A DNA stretch of 64,000 bases from Bradyrhizobium sp. 139 (GTDB taxonomy: Bacteria; Pseudomonadota; Alphaproteobacteria; Rhizobiales; Xanthobacteraceae), in the NCBI RefSeq assembly GCF_023074175.1, contig NZ_JADPKS010000176.1:1-64000 (forward strand). Reading direction: 5' to 3'. Below the pieces are notes generated by a model. That model saw only the letters and a program-made list of their open reading frames with translations. It made no database searches and was not told the DNA's origin. Positions 27,012-34,754 of the stretch are shown piece by piece. The position numbers and the translations under genes are program-made. Positions within the stretch are counted from its first letter, which is position 1. Every line of letters starts with the position of its first letter.

Positions 27012-27983
27012 TCATCGGAGCTTTGGATTCAGCGCGTCGCGCAGCCAGTCGCCGAGCAGGTTGATGGACAGGATCAGGCCGGCCAACGCGATGCCCGGGA
27101 AGGCGACGATCCACCATTCGCCGGCGAACAGATAGTTGTTGCCGATCCGGATCAGCGTGCCGAGAGACGGCATCGTGTCGGGCAGGCCGACGCCGAGGAA
27201 GGACAGTGTGGCCTCGGTGATGATGGCGAGCGCGAGGTTGATGGTGGCGATGACCAGGATCGGGCCCATCGTGTTCGGCAGCACATGCCGCAGCATGATC
27301 TTTGGTGCGGGCAAGCCGATCAGCTGCGCGGCCGCCACGTAGTCCTTGTTCTTCTCGACCATCACGGAACCGCGCACCGTCCGGGCATAGCCCACCCAGA
27401 AACTCAGGCCGATCGAGATCACCAGCACCACCAGCATGCTGTTGGCGTCCAGCCGGTTGCCGAGGATCGACTTCGCGATACCATTGACCAGCAGCGCGAT
27501 CAGGATGGCGGGGAAGGTGAGTTGCACGTCGGCGATCCGCATGATCACGCCGTCGACCGTGCCCCCGAAATAGCCGGCGATCAGGCCGAGCGCGATGCCG
27601 AGCGCGCCGGCGAAGATCACGCCGGCCACGCCGACGGCGAGCGAGATGCGCAAGCCATAGAGGATGGCGGAGAACACGTCGCGGCCCTGCTCGTCGGTGC
27701 CGAGCAGGAACGGGCTCTGGCCGTCGGCGGTCCAGATCGGCGAGATCCGCGAGTTCAGCAACTGGAGCTGCGCCGGATCGAACGGGTTCTGTACCGCGAG
27801 CCAGGATGCAAAGATCGCGAGCAGGAAGAACAGCACGGTGATCGCCGCTGCCACCATTGTCAGCTTGGAACGGAGAAACGAATAGAAGATGTCGCTGTCG
27901 AGCGCGCGGCTGAACCAGCTGCGAGCGGCATGCTTCGGCAACATGCTCGGCTTGTCGGAATTGGAGGCGACTGCGTCGGACAT
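27012..27983 (-). CDS. Peptide ABC transporter permease (DppC type), importer 2
   Basis: A 323-residue permease with a long cytoplasmic N terminus, a first helix (AAITVLFFLLAIFASWLAV), the FLLGTDEQGRDVFSAI segment and a coupling loop AAQLIGLPAPKIMLRHVLPN. Six helices are expected. It follows its DppB partner by ten bases. It differs clearly from the importer 1 DppC in the N-terminal extension and loop sequence, so the two systems are old paralogues and not a recent duplication. Confidence 0.93.
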   Translation of the reverse strand: MSDAVASNSDKPSMLPKHAARSWFSRALDSDIFYSFLRSKLTMVAAAITVLFFLLAIFASWLAVQNPFDPAQLQLLNSRISPIWTADGQSPFLLGTDEQGRDVFSAILYGLRISLAVGVAGVIFAGALGIALGLIAGYFGGTVDGVIMRIADVQLTFPAILIALLVNGIAKSILGNRLDANSMLVVLVISIGLSFWVGYARTVRGSVMVEKNKDYVAAAQLIGLPAPKIMLRHVLPNTMGPILVIATINLALAIITEATLSFLGVGLPDTMPSLGTLIRIGNNYLFAGEWWIVAFPGIALAGLILSINLLGDWLRDALNPKLR

Positions 27984-27993
27984 AGAGGCTGCC

Positions 27994-28974
27994 TTATGCG
28001 GCGCGGCCGATGGTCGAGCGCAGGCGCGGATCGACCACGGTGTAGAGGATGTCGACCACCAGATTGATGGTCACGAAGATCAGCGAGACCATCAGCAGAT
28101 AGGCGGCCATGATGGGGATATCGACGTTTTGCACGGCTTGCACGAACAGAATCCCCATGCCCGGCCATTGGAACACGGTTTCGGTGATGATCGAAAATGC
28201 AATAACCGAGCCAAATTGCAATCCGGCCATCGTGATCACGGGAATGAGCGTGTTCTTCAGCGCGTGGCCGAAATGGATGGCACGGGTCGTCAGCCCGCGG
28301 GCGCGGGCGAAGCGAATATAGTCGGTCCGAAGCACTTCCAGCATCTCCGCGCGCACCAGCCGCATGATCAGGGTCATCTGGAACAGGCCGAGCGTGATCG
28401 AGGGCATGATCAAGGCCTTCAGCCCCGATAGCGTAAGAAGGCCTGTCGTCCACCAGCCGAGCTTGACCACCTCGCCGCGGCCGAACGAAGGCAGCCAGCC
28501 CAAAGTCACCGCGAACAAATAGATCAGGAGGATGCCGATCAGGAAAGTCGGCAGCGAGATGCCGATCAGCGAGACCGCCTGGAATAATTTGGCGAGCAGG
28601 GTGTCGCGCCTGAGCGCCGAATAGACGCCCATCAGGATGCCGAGCACCATTGCAAACACGGTCGCGCAGATCGCGAGTTCGAGCGTCGCGGGCATCCGCT
28701 CCATCAACAGCGCCGAGACCGGTTGGCGGAACTGATAGGACACGCCAAACTTGAATTGCGCGGCATTGCCGAAATAGCGCACGAACTGCACCGGGACGGG
28801 ATCGTCGAGGCCGAGCGACTTGCGCACGGCCTCGCGTTCGGCCGCCGGCGTGTCGATCGAGACGATCTGGTTGACGGGATCGCCTGCGAAGCGGAACATC
28901 GAGAACGCGATGATGCCGACGGCAAACATGACGCCGATGGCCTGAAGGGCGCGGCGAAGAGTGAAAGCGAGCAT
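27994..28974 (-). CDS. Peptide ABC transporter permease (DppB type), importer 2
   Basis: A 326-residue permease starting MLAFTLRRALQAIGVMFAVG with the DppB first helix and a coupling loop YIRFARARGLTTRAIHFGHALKNTL. The ATG at 28974 is chosen; a GTG at 28983 also has AAGGA nearby, and the choice is open. A hairpin (29033-29063) lies between this gene and the upstream receptor gene. It is the inner-membrane channel half of importer 2. Confidence 0.93.
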   Translation of the reverse strand: MLAFTLRRALQAIGVMFAVGIIAFSMFRFAGDPVNQIVSIDTPAAEREAVRKSLGLDDPVPVQFVRYFGNAAQFKFGVSYQFRQPVSALLMERMPATLELAICATVFAMVLGILMGVYSALRRDTLLAKLFQAVSLIGISLPTFLIGILLIYLFAVTLGWLPSFGRGEVVKLGWWTTGLLTLSGLKALIMPSITLGLFQMTLIMRLVRAEMLEVLRTDYIRFARARGLTTRAIHFGHALKNTLIPVITMAGLQFGSVIAFSIITETVFQWPGMGILFVQAVQNVDIPIMAAYLLMVSLIFVTINLVVDILYTVVDPRLRSTIGRAA

Positions 28975-29022
28975 GCCTTCCACTATCCTTGGGTGTGCGT
29001 CTGGTCGACGTCGTTGTCAGCC

Positions 29023-29063
29023 GGAAAAGGAAAGGTCCCGGAAGCCTGACGCTGCCGGGACCT
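29023..29063 (-). terminator. Hairpin between receptor and permease genes of importer 2
   Basis: On the minus strand AGGTCCCGG and CCGGGACCT form a perfect 9-bp stem (29055-29063 with 29033-29041) followed by a pyrimidine run TTCCTTTTCC. It lies just after the receptor stop. Such hairpins often stabilise or partly terminate the receptor message so that the binding protein exceeds the membrane parts. Confidence 0.6.
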
Positions 29064-29078
29064 CGTGTTGAACAGAGG

Positions 29079-30674
29079 CTATTCCTTCTTGGTTGCCCAG
29101 TGGAACATGACCAGATTGTCGGCGCGCTGCGGCAGGTTCACCTTCTTCGACACGCCCCAGGCCAGCGCCTGCTGGTGCAACGGGATGTAGGCCCAGTCTT
29201 TCATGCTGATCTCGTAGGCCTGCTTGATCATCTGATTGCGCTTGTTGGTGTCGGTTTCGACCAGCACCTTATCGGTGAGAGCGTCGAAGTCCTTGTTGCA
29301 ATAGCCCCCGAGGTTGGCTTCGCCACGGGAGGATTTCGCATCGTCGCGGCAGCCCATGATGTCATTCATCACATTGTGCGAATCCATCGTGCTCGGCGTC
29401 CAGCCGAGCATGAAGAAGGAGGTCTGGTAGCCACCCTGCTTCAGCACCTTGGCGAAGTATTGCGCCTTCGGCTGTGCCAGCAGATTGATCTTGACGCCGA
29501 TGCGGGCAAGCATGCCGACCACAGCCTGGCAGATCGCGGCGTCATTGACGTAGCGATCGTTCGGACAATCCATGGTGACCTCGAAGCCGTCGGGATAGCC
29601 GGCTTCGGTCAGGAGCTTCTTGGCTCCGTCCGGATCGAATTTGGGCCGTGTAAACTCCTTGGACAGTGCGAACAGTTCGGGGGCGATCATCAGTGCCGAC
29701 GGTGTCGACAGTCCCCGCATCACGCGCGTCTTGATCAGTTCGATATCGATCGCCTTGTAGAAGGCCTCCCGGACCTTGACGTCCTTGAACGGGTTCTTGC
29801 CCTTGATGTTGGAGTAGAGCAGCTCGTCGCGAACCGTGTCGAAGCCGATGAAGATGGTGCGCAGCTCGGGCGCCTTCAGCACCTGCGCATTCGGGCTCGA
29901 ATCGACGCGTGAGATGTCCTGGATCGGCACCGGCTCGATCACATCGACCTCGCCCGAGAGCAGCGCGGCCACGCGGGTGGCGTCGGACGCGATCGGGGTG
30001 AAGATGATTTCCTTCAGGTTGCCTTCCATCTTGCCCCAGTAATTGGGATTGGCCTTGAACACGGTCTTCACGCCGGGTTGATGGCTCTCGATGATGAAGG
30101 AACCGGTACCGTTCTCGTGCAGTGAGGCGTAGCTCGGTGATGTCGCGGACACCGGCGTCGGCTCGACGGCCTTGTTCTCCTCCGCCCATTTCTTGTCCAT
30201 GATGTACCAGACGTCCCACGACGAATGCAGGATCGGATTGGGCGAGGGCAGGACGAAGTCGACGGTATAGTCGTCGACCTTGACGACCTTGACGTTCGGT
30301 GCGAGGCGGGTCTGCATGTTGGAGTTCTTGTTGCGGACACGGTCGGCGGAGAACAGCACGTCGTCGGCGGTGAAGGGGTCGCCGTTGTGGAATTTTACGC
30401 CCTTGCGCAAATGGAAGCGCCAGCGGGTCGGCTCCGGAGTTTCCCAACTCTCCGCCAGCGCCGGGATGATCTTCAGGTCCTTGTCCCGCGCGGTCAGGCC
30501 CTGATAGACATGGCCGAGATGGGCGTGGGTGGTGGACTCGTTCAGCGAGTACGGATCGAGCGACTTCAGGTCACCCTGGTTGGCATAGCGTAGCGTCTGG
30601 CTCGACGCCGGCGACATCGTCAACGCAAGCATACCGGCGAGCGTCGCCGCAAACAGAGTTCGACCAACTGACAT
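29079..30674 (-). CDS. Peptide ABC transporter substrate-binding protein (SBP_bac_5), importer 2
   Basis: A 531-residue periplasmic receptor. The ATG at 30674 (MSVGRTLFAATLAGML) is preceded by GGAGAGGG and starts a signal peptide ending SPASS-QTLRYAN; the frame is open further upstream without a start signal. Family 5 features include the HLRKGVKFHNGDPFTADDVLFS segment and AFYKAIDIELIKTRVMRG. It is the first gene of the whole minus-strand cluster. The ligand is probably a peptide or gamma-glutamyl compound, from context only. Confidence 0.93.
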   Translation of the reverse strand: MSVGRTLFAATLAGMLALTMSPASSQTLRYANQGDLKSLDPYSLNESTTHAHLGHVYQGLTARDKDLKIIPALAESWETPEPTRWRFHLRKGVKFHNGDPFTADDVLFSADRVRNKNSNMQTRLAPNVKVVKVDDYTVDFVLPSPNPILHSSWDVWYIMDKKWAEENKAVEPTPVSATSPSYASLHENGTGSFIIESHQPGVKTVFKANPNYWGKMEGNLKEIIFTPIASDATRVAALLSGEVDVIEPVPIQDISRVDSSPNAQVLKAPELRTIFIGFDTVRDELLYSNIKGKNPFKDVKVREAFYKAIDIELIKTRVMRGLSTPSALMIAPELFALSKEFTRPKFDPDGAKKLLTEAGYPDGFEVTMDCPNDRYVNDAAICQAVVGMLARIGVKINLLAQPKAQYFAKVLKQGGYQTSFFMLGWTPSTMDSHNVMNDIMGCRDDAKSSRGEANLGGYCNKDFDALTDKVLVETDTNKRNQMIKQAYEISMKDWAYIPLHQQALAWGVSKKVNLPQRADNLVMFHWATKKE

Positions 30675-30978
30675 ACTTAACCCTCTCCACACCGCCGTGC
30701 CGGTGATTTTTGATTTGTTCGGCCGGCCGATCAATCCATGTTGCCCAGAGTTCTCGGTCCGTGCAAGCGCCATTCCAGCAAGGAACGCGCCAAGTCGCAC
30801 CGCTGTGCAGCAATGCTGACCGTGCTGCCTGGCATGGAGGACTGCGACTTTCGACTTTGGTTGACCATGCGAGCCGATTGCGGGACGGGACACGTCGCGC
30901 TGGCATCAGGTCGCTTGCGTCGCACCGCAACTCGCGGCGATACTGCGGCCGACGGCTCGAATCTCATCTGGAGGGGAC
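30675..30978. promoter_or_regulatory. Divergent intergenic region
   Basis: The 304 bases separate the minus-strand peptide-transport cluster from the plus-strand DUF6489 gene, so promoters for both must lie here. Short frames open on both strands but show no conserved motif. I see good ribosome sites at both edges (GGAGAGGG before 30674, TGGAGGGG before 30979), but no convincing operator palindrome. Confidence 0.5.
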
Positions 30979-31236
30979 ATGAAAGTTAACATTGAAATCG
31001 ACTGCACCCCCCTTGAGGCCCGCCAGTTCTTCGGGCTGCCGGATGTCGGGCCGATGCAGATCGCCGTCATGGACAAGCTGCAGCAGCAGGTCTTGAGCAA
31101 CATCGACAAAGTCTCGCCGGAATCGCTGATCCAAAGCTGGTTCACCTTCGATCCCAAGATCGCGGAGCGGTTTCAGGACATGTTCGTCACCATGGCCGGT
31201 CTCGGCGGAACGCGCAGCAACGATAAGAAGAAATAA
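30979..31236 (+). CDS. DUF6489 family small protein
   Basis: An 85-residue soluble protein starting MKVNIEIDCTPLEARQFFGLPDV, which I recognise as DUF6489. The rest is helical (MQIAVMDKLQQQVLSNIDKV) and ends with a lysine tail. A strong TGGAGGGG site precedes the ATG. The stop overlaps the next start (TAATG), coupling it to the lipase-like hydrolase. The size, helicity and gene neighbourhood recall small lipid-body or phasin-like accessory proteins, but this is only context. No function is established. Confidence 0.8.
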   Translation: MKVNIEIDCTPLEARQFFGLPDVGPMQIAVMDKLQQQVLSNIDKVSPESLIQSWFTFDPKIAERFQDMFVTMAGLGGTRSNDKKK

Positions 31237-32036
31237 TGCCGCCAGGGCCGGACGGGCCGCAGACCTCAGGCCGGCTTCGTCCGCCGGGCCTCGGTTTGCT
31301 GCTCGCCGAAGCCCGTGGTCTATTCGAATTCAACACCAGCCTGCTGCTGTCGCCGGTCCTGATGCGCGCGCCCAAAGGCGACGGCCATCCGGTGCTGGCG
31401 CTGCCGGGCTTTCTCGCCAGCGATCTCTCCATGGCGCCGATGCGGCGCTATCTCAGTGAGCTCGGCTATGAGGCGCATGCCTGGCGGATGGGCCGCAATT
31501 TTGGCGGGCTCGGACGGATGCGGGATTCGCTGCGCGCGCGCCTTGCCGAAATCCATGCCGCAAGTGGGCGCAAGGTCAGCCTGGTCGGATGGAGTCTCGG
31601 CGGCGTCTATGCCCGCGATCTCGCGCTCCAGGCGCCCGAGATGGTTCGTTACGTCGTCACGCTCGGCAGCCCCTTTGCCAAAGACGTGCGGGCGACCAAT
31701 GCCACGCGGCTCTACGAGGCGCTGTCCGGCGAGCGTGTCGAGGACTCTTCCGAACTGCGCGAGGCGATTGCCGGGGACCTGCCGGTGCCGACCAGCTCGA
31801 TCTATTCGCGTGCCGACGGTGTCGTGAACTGGCGAACCTGTTTGTTGCGTCCCTCCGACCGCGCCGAAAATATCGAGGTGCGCCTGGCGAGCCATATCGG
31901 GCTCGGCGTGAACCCGGCGGCGCTGTGGGCCGTGGCGGACCGTCTGGCGCAACCGGAGGGAGAATTCTCGCCATTTGACCGGGCAGGGCTGTTTGCCATT
32001 GCATATGCCCCGCCGGAACGGGCAATATCGGCCTGA
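31236..32036 (+). CDS. Lipase-like alpha/beta hydrolase (paralogue of 44146-44916)
   Basis: A 266-residue alpha/beta hydrolase with the nucleophile elbow VGWSLGG (S120) and a GDGHPVLALPGFLASD core near residue 50. An ISRADGVVNW-like segment and a late conserved His (ASHIGLGVNPAAL) complete a plausible triad. There is no signal peptide. It is coupled to the DUF6489 gene by TAATG and followed 37 bases later by a wax ester synthase, so a role in acylglycerol or ester metabolism is likely. Substrate unknown. Confidence 0.85.
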   Translation: MPPGPDGPQTSGRLRPPGLGLLLAEARGLFEFNTSLLLSPVLMRAPKGDGHPVLALPGFLASDLSMAPMRRYLSELGYEAHAWRMGRNFGGLGRMRDSLRARLAEIHAASGRKVSLVGWSLGGVYARDLALQAPEMVRYVVTLGSPFAKDVRATNATRLYEALSGERVEDSSELREAIAGDLPVPTSSIYSRADGVVNWRTCLLRPSDRAENIEVRLASHIGLGVNPAALWAVADRLAQPEGEFSPFDRAGLFAIAYAPPERAISA

Positions 32037-32073
32037 CGAGAAGCGCTGAAGGCGCCCGTCGCGGGAGGGAACT

Positions 32074-33624
32074 ATGGCTGACGGTAAGAAGCTGTCGTCG
32101 CTGGACGCATCGTTTCTTTATCTGGAAACGCCGGAGATGCCGATGCATGTCGGCAGCATGGCCATCTTTCGCCTGCCCGACGACTACGAGGGCGACTTCT
32201 TCGAAGACTTCAAGGCGATGATCGTCTCGCGCCTGCACATCGCGCCGATCTTGAAGGCGCGGCTGGAGAAGGCGCCGCTCGATATCGATCATCCCTCCTG
32301 GGTCGAGGACGACCAATTCGACATCGACCGCCACATCTTCCGCGCCAGCCTGCCGCAGCCGCGCGACCGCGCCACGCTCGAGCGCATCGTCGGCTGGATG
32401 CACGCCAAGCTCTTGAACCGCGCGCGCCCGCTCTGGGAGTTCTATGTGTTCGAGGGCATGAAGAACAACGAGGTCGGGCTTTATTCCAAGATGCACCATG
32501 CCGCCATCGATGGCGGCGCCGGGGCGGCGCTGACCAGCATGATCTACGACATCTCGCCGATCCCGCGGCAGGTCGATCCGCCGGCGGCGGGCAGCAAGCC
32601 CGGACAAGAGCCGCGCGACATTGCGGCGAACCTCCTCAATTCCTATCAGCTACTCTTCAGCCAACCGCTCGATGCTTCGGCCGCTGCGAAGAATCTGCAA
32701 CTGCCGCGCACGGGCAAGAGCGATATCGGCTCGATCCTGTTCGATAACGCGATGTACCAGATCGAGAGCGCGGTGCGTTTCGCCGGCAACATCCCGACCA
32801 TGGTCAAGAGCGTCTCCGACGTGCTCGGCAAAATCTCCGATCCGAAATCGCGGGAAAGCCTCGCCAGCATGGTGTCGCCGCCGACCATGCTGAACAAGAC
32901 GATTTCCTCGGAACGCAGCTTTGCCGGCGTCTCGATCTCGTTGTCGCGTTCAAAGGCGCTCGCCAAGCAGGCCGGCGGCAAGCTCAACGACGTGGTGCTG
33001 GCGCTCGCCTCCGGCGTGGTCCGGCGCTACCTCCAGCAATATGGCACGCTCCCGGCGAAATCGCTGACCGCCGCCGTGCCGATCTCGCTGCGCGAAGAAG
33101 GCAACATCGAGGCCAACAACCAGGTGTTCGGCATGATCTGCTCGATCGCGACCAATATCGACGATCCCAAGGCGCGGCTGGAGGCAATCATCGCGCAGTC
33201 GACCAAGTCCAAGGAGATGTCGCATCCGTTGCGCGCCCTGATGCCGCAGATTTCCAACATCTCGATGCTGGGTGCGCCGATGATGGTGCAGGTTCTGGCG
33301 CTGCTCTACAGCCGCTCGAACCTGTCGGATGTGCTGCCGCCGGCGGCCAACATCACGGTGTCCAACGTGCCGGGGCCGCGGCAGACGCTCTATGCCGCCG
33401 GCGCGGAGCTGCTGCACATCTTCCCGGTGTCGATCTCGACGCATGGACAGGCGCTCAACATCACGGTGCAGAGCTATCGCGATCAGCTCGATTTCGGCTT
33501 CATCGTCGGTGCCAACATCATTCCGCACGTGCAGGTGATGTGCGACATGCTGCCGGAGGAGTTTGCCGCGCTGGAAGCCGCCTACGCGCCGCCGGCGGCC
33601 GACCTCAAGGGCGCCGCGGAATAG
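32074..33624 (+). CDS. Wax ester synthase/diacylglycerol acyltransferase (WS/DGAT)
   Basis: A 516-residue acyltransferase that transfers acyl groups from acyl-CoA to alcohols or diacylglycerol, making wax esters or triacylglycerol. It begins with the typical LSSLDASFLYLETPEMPMHVGS. It has the catalytic HHAAIDG motif (H141-G147), the NDVVLAL segment and the late SNVPGPR region. Length matches the family. GGGAGGGA precedes the ATG. It is followed by an epoxide hydrolase and preceded by the lipase-like gene. Usually membrane- or lipid-droplet-associated. Confidence 0.93.
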   Translation: MADGKKLSSLDASFLYLETPEMPMHVGSMAIFRLPDDYEGDFFEDFKAMIVSRLHIAPILKARLEKAPLDIDHPSWVEDDQFDIDRHIFRASLPQPRDRATLERIVGWMHAKLLNRARPLWEFYVFEGMKNNEVGLYSKMHHAAIDGGAGAALTSMIYDISPIPRQVDPPAAGSKPGQEPRDIAANLLNSYQLLFSQPLDASAAAKNLQLPRTGKSDIGSILFDNAMYQIESAVRFAGNIPTMVKSVSDVLGKISDPKSRESLASMVSPPTMLNKTISSERSFAGVSISLSRSKALAKQAGGKLNDVVLALASGVVRRYLQQYGTLPAKSLTAAVPISLREEGNIEANNQVFGMICSIATNIDDPKARLEAIIAQSTKSKEMSHPLRALMPQISNISMLGAPMMVQVLALLYSRSNLSDVLPPAANITVSNVPGPRQTLYAAGAELLHIFPVSISTHGQALNITVQSYRDQLDFGFIVGANIIPHVQVMCDMLPEEFAALEAAYAPPAADLKGAAE

Positions 33625-33634
33625 GAATGTCCCG

Positions 33635-34630
33635 ATGATCGAAATGCCGCCGCTCAAATTCGCGCAGACGAACGGAATCCGCATGGGCTATTACGAGGCG
33701 GGCCCGGTCACCGACAAACCACCGATGGTGCTGTGCCACGGCTGGCCCGAGCTTGCCTTCTCCTGGCGCCACCAGATCAAGGCGCTGAGTGCGGCCGGTA
33801 TCCGCGTGATCGCGCCGGACCAGCGCGGCTATGGCGCGACCGATCGGCCCGAGCCGGTCGAGGCCTACGACATCGAGCACCTGACCGGCGACCTTGTCGG
33901 GCTGCTCGATCATCTCAACGTCGACAAGGCGATCTTCGTCGGTCACGATTGGGGCGGTTTCATCGTCTGGCAGATGCCGTTGCGGCACATCGACCGGGTT
34001 GCCGGGGTGGTCGGCATCAACACTCCTCATACCAACCGGGCCTGGGCCGATCCGATCGAGCTCCTGCGCACGCGCTTCGGCGACAAGATGTACATCGTGC
34101 AGTTCCAGGACCCGACGCGTGAGCCCGACAGGATCTTCGGCAGCCGCGTCGAGCAAACCTTCGATGCGTTCATGCGCAAGCCGGCGCCGCGCCCGCCCGA
34201 CGCGCCCGCAGAGGAAGTGGTTGCCGGCGTCGGCGCTTCGCCGCGGGTCAATCTGGCGTTTCCGCAGATGATTGCCGCCTATGACGCGAAGCACGATCCG
34301 CGTACGCCGATCCTGTCGCCGGAAGAGAAGAAGGTGTTCGTCGACAATTTCACCAGGACCGGCTTTACCGGCGGCATCAACTGGTACCGCAACATGTCGC
34401 GCAACTGGATGCGTGCCGAAGGGCTCGATCATACGGTACGGGTGCCGTCGCTGATGATCATGGCCGAGAACGACGCGGTGTTGCCGCCGTCTTCCGCCGA
34501 TGGCATGGACAAGCTGATACCCGATCTCGAGAAATATCTGGTCCGCGACAGCGGCCATTGGACGCAGCAGGAGAAGCCGGAAGAGGTCAGCGCCAAGCTG
34601 ATCGAATGGCGTAGAAGGCGCTTCGGCTAG
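33635..34630 (+). CDS. Epoxide hydrolase (alpha/beta hydrolase fold)
   Basis: A 331-residue enzyme with the HGWPELAFSWRHQ oxyanion motif, the nucleophilic aspartate in VGHDWGG (D105), and DQRGYGATDRP typical of soluble epoxide hydrolases. A late DSGHWTQQEKPEEV gives the His. It converts epoxides to diols. The ATG at 33635 (MIEMPPLKF) is preferred over the longer opening at 33563 that overlaps the WS/DGAT gene. A P450 fusion that can form fatty-acid epoxides is downstream, so a linked oxidation role is possible. Confidence 0.9.
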   Translation: MIEMPPLKFAQTNGIRMGYYEAGPVTDKPPMVLCHGWPELAFSWRHQIKALSAAGIRVIAPDQRGYGATDRPEPVEAYDIEHLTGDLVGLLDHLNVDKAIFVGHDWGGFIVWQMPLRHIDRVAGVVGINTPHTNRAWADPIELLRTRFGDKMYIVQFQDPTREPDRIFGSRVEQTFDAFMRKPAPRPPDAPAEEVVAGVGASPRVNLAFPQMIAAYDAKHDPRTPILSPEEKKVFVDNFTRTGFTGGINWYRNMSRNWMRAEGLDHTVRVPSLMIMAENDAVLPPSSADGMDKLIPDLEKYLVRDSGHWTQQEKPEEVSAKLIEWRRRRFG

Positions 34631-34632
34631 CT

Positions 34633-34728
34633 CGTCATTGCGAGCGAAACGGCGAAACGAAGCAATCCAGAAATCTCTCCGCGGTGACTGTCTGGATCGC
34701 TTCGTCGCTAGGGGGCCTCGCAATGACG
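34633..34728. repeat. Intergenic palindrome, CGTCATTGCGAG class (copy 1)
   Basis: Perfect 12-base terminal inverted arms CGTCATTGCGAG (34633-34644) and CTCGCAATGACG (34717-34728) enclose GCAATCCAG and CTGGATCGCTTCG. The same arms occur again at 42555-42640. I recall this repeat as common in Bradyrhizobium and relatives. It lies between co-directional genes. Confidence 0.85.
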
Positions 34729-34754
34729 GGGGTTACTGAGGGGAAACGCATTCA

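Noticed and set aside
25026..28974. Importer 2 genes considered as a recent duplicate of importer 1
   Set aside because: The permeases and receptors differ strongly in N termini and loops, and the gene order differs, so an old or independent origin fits better.
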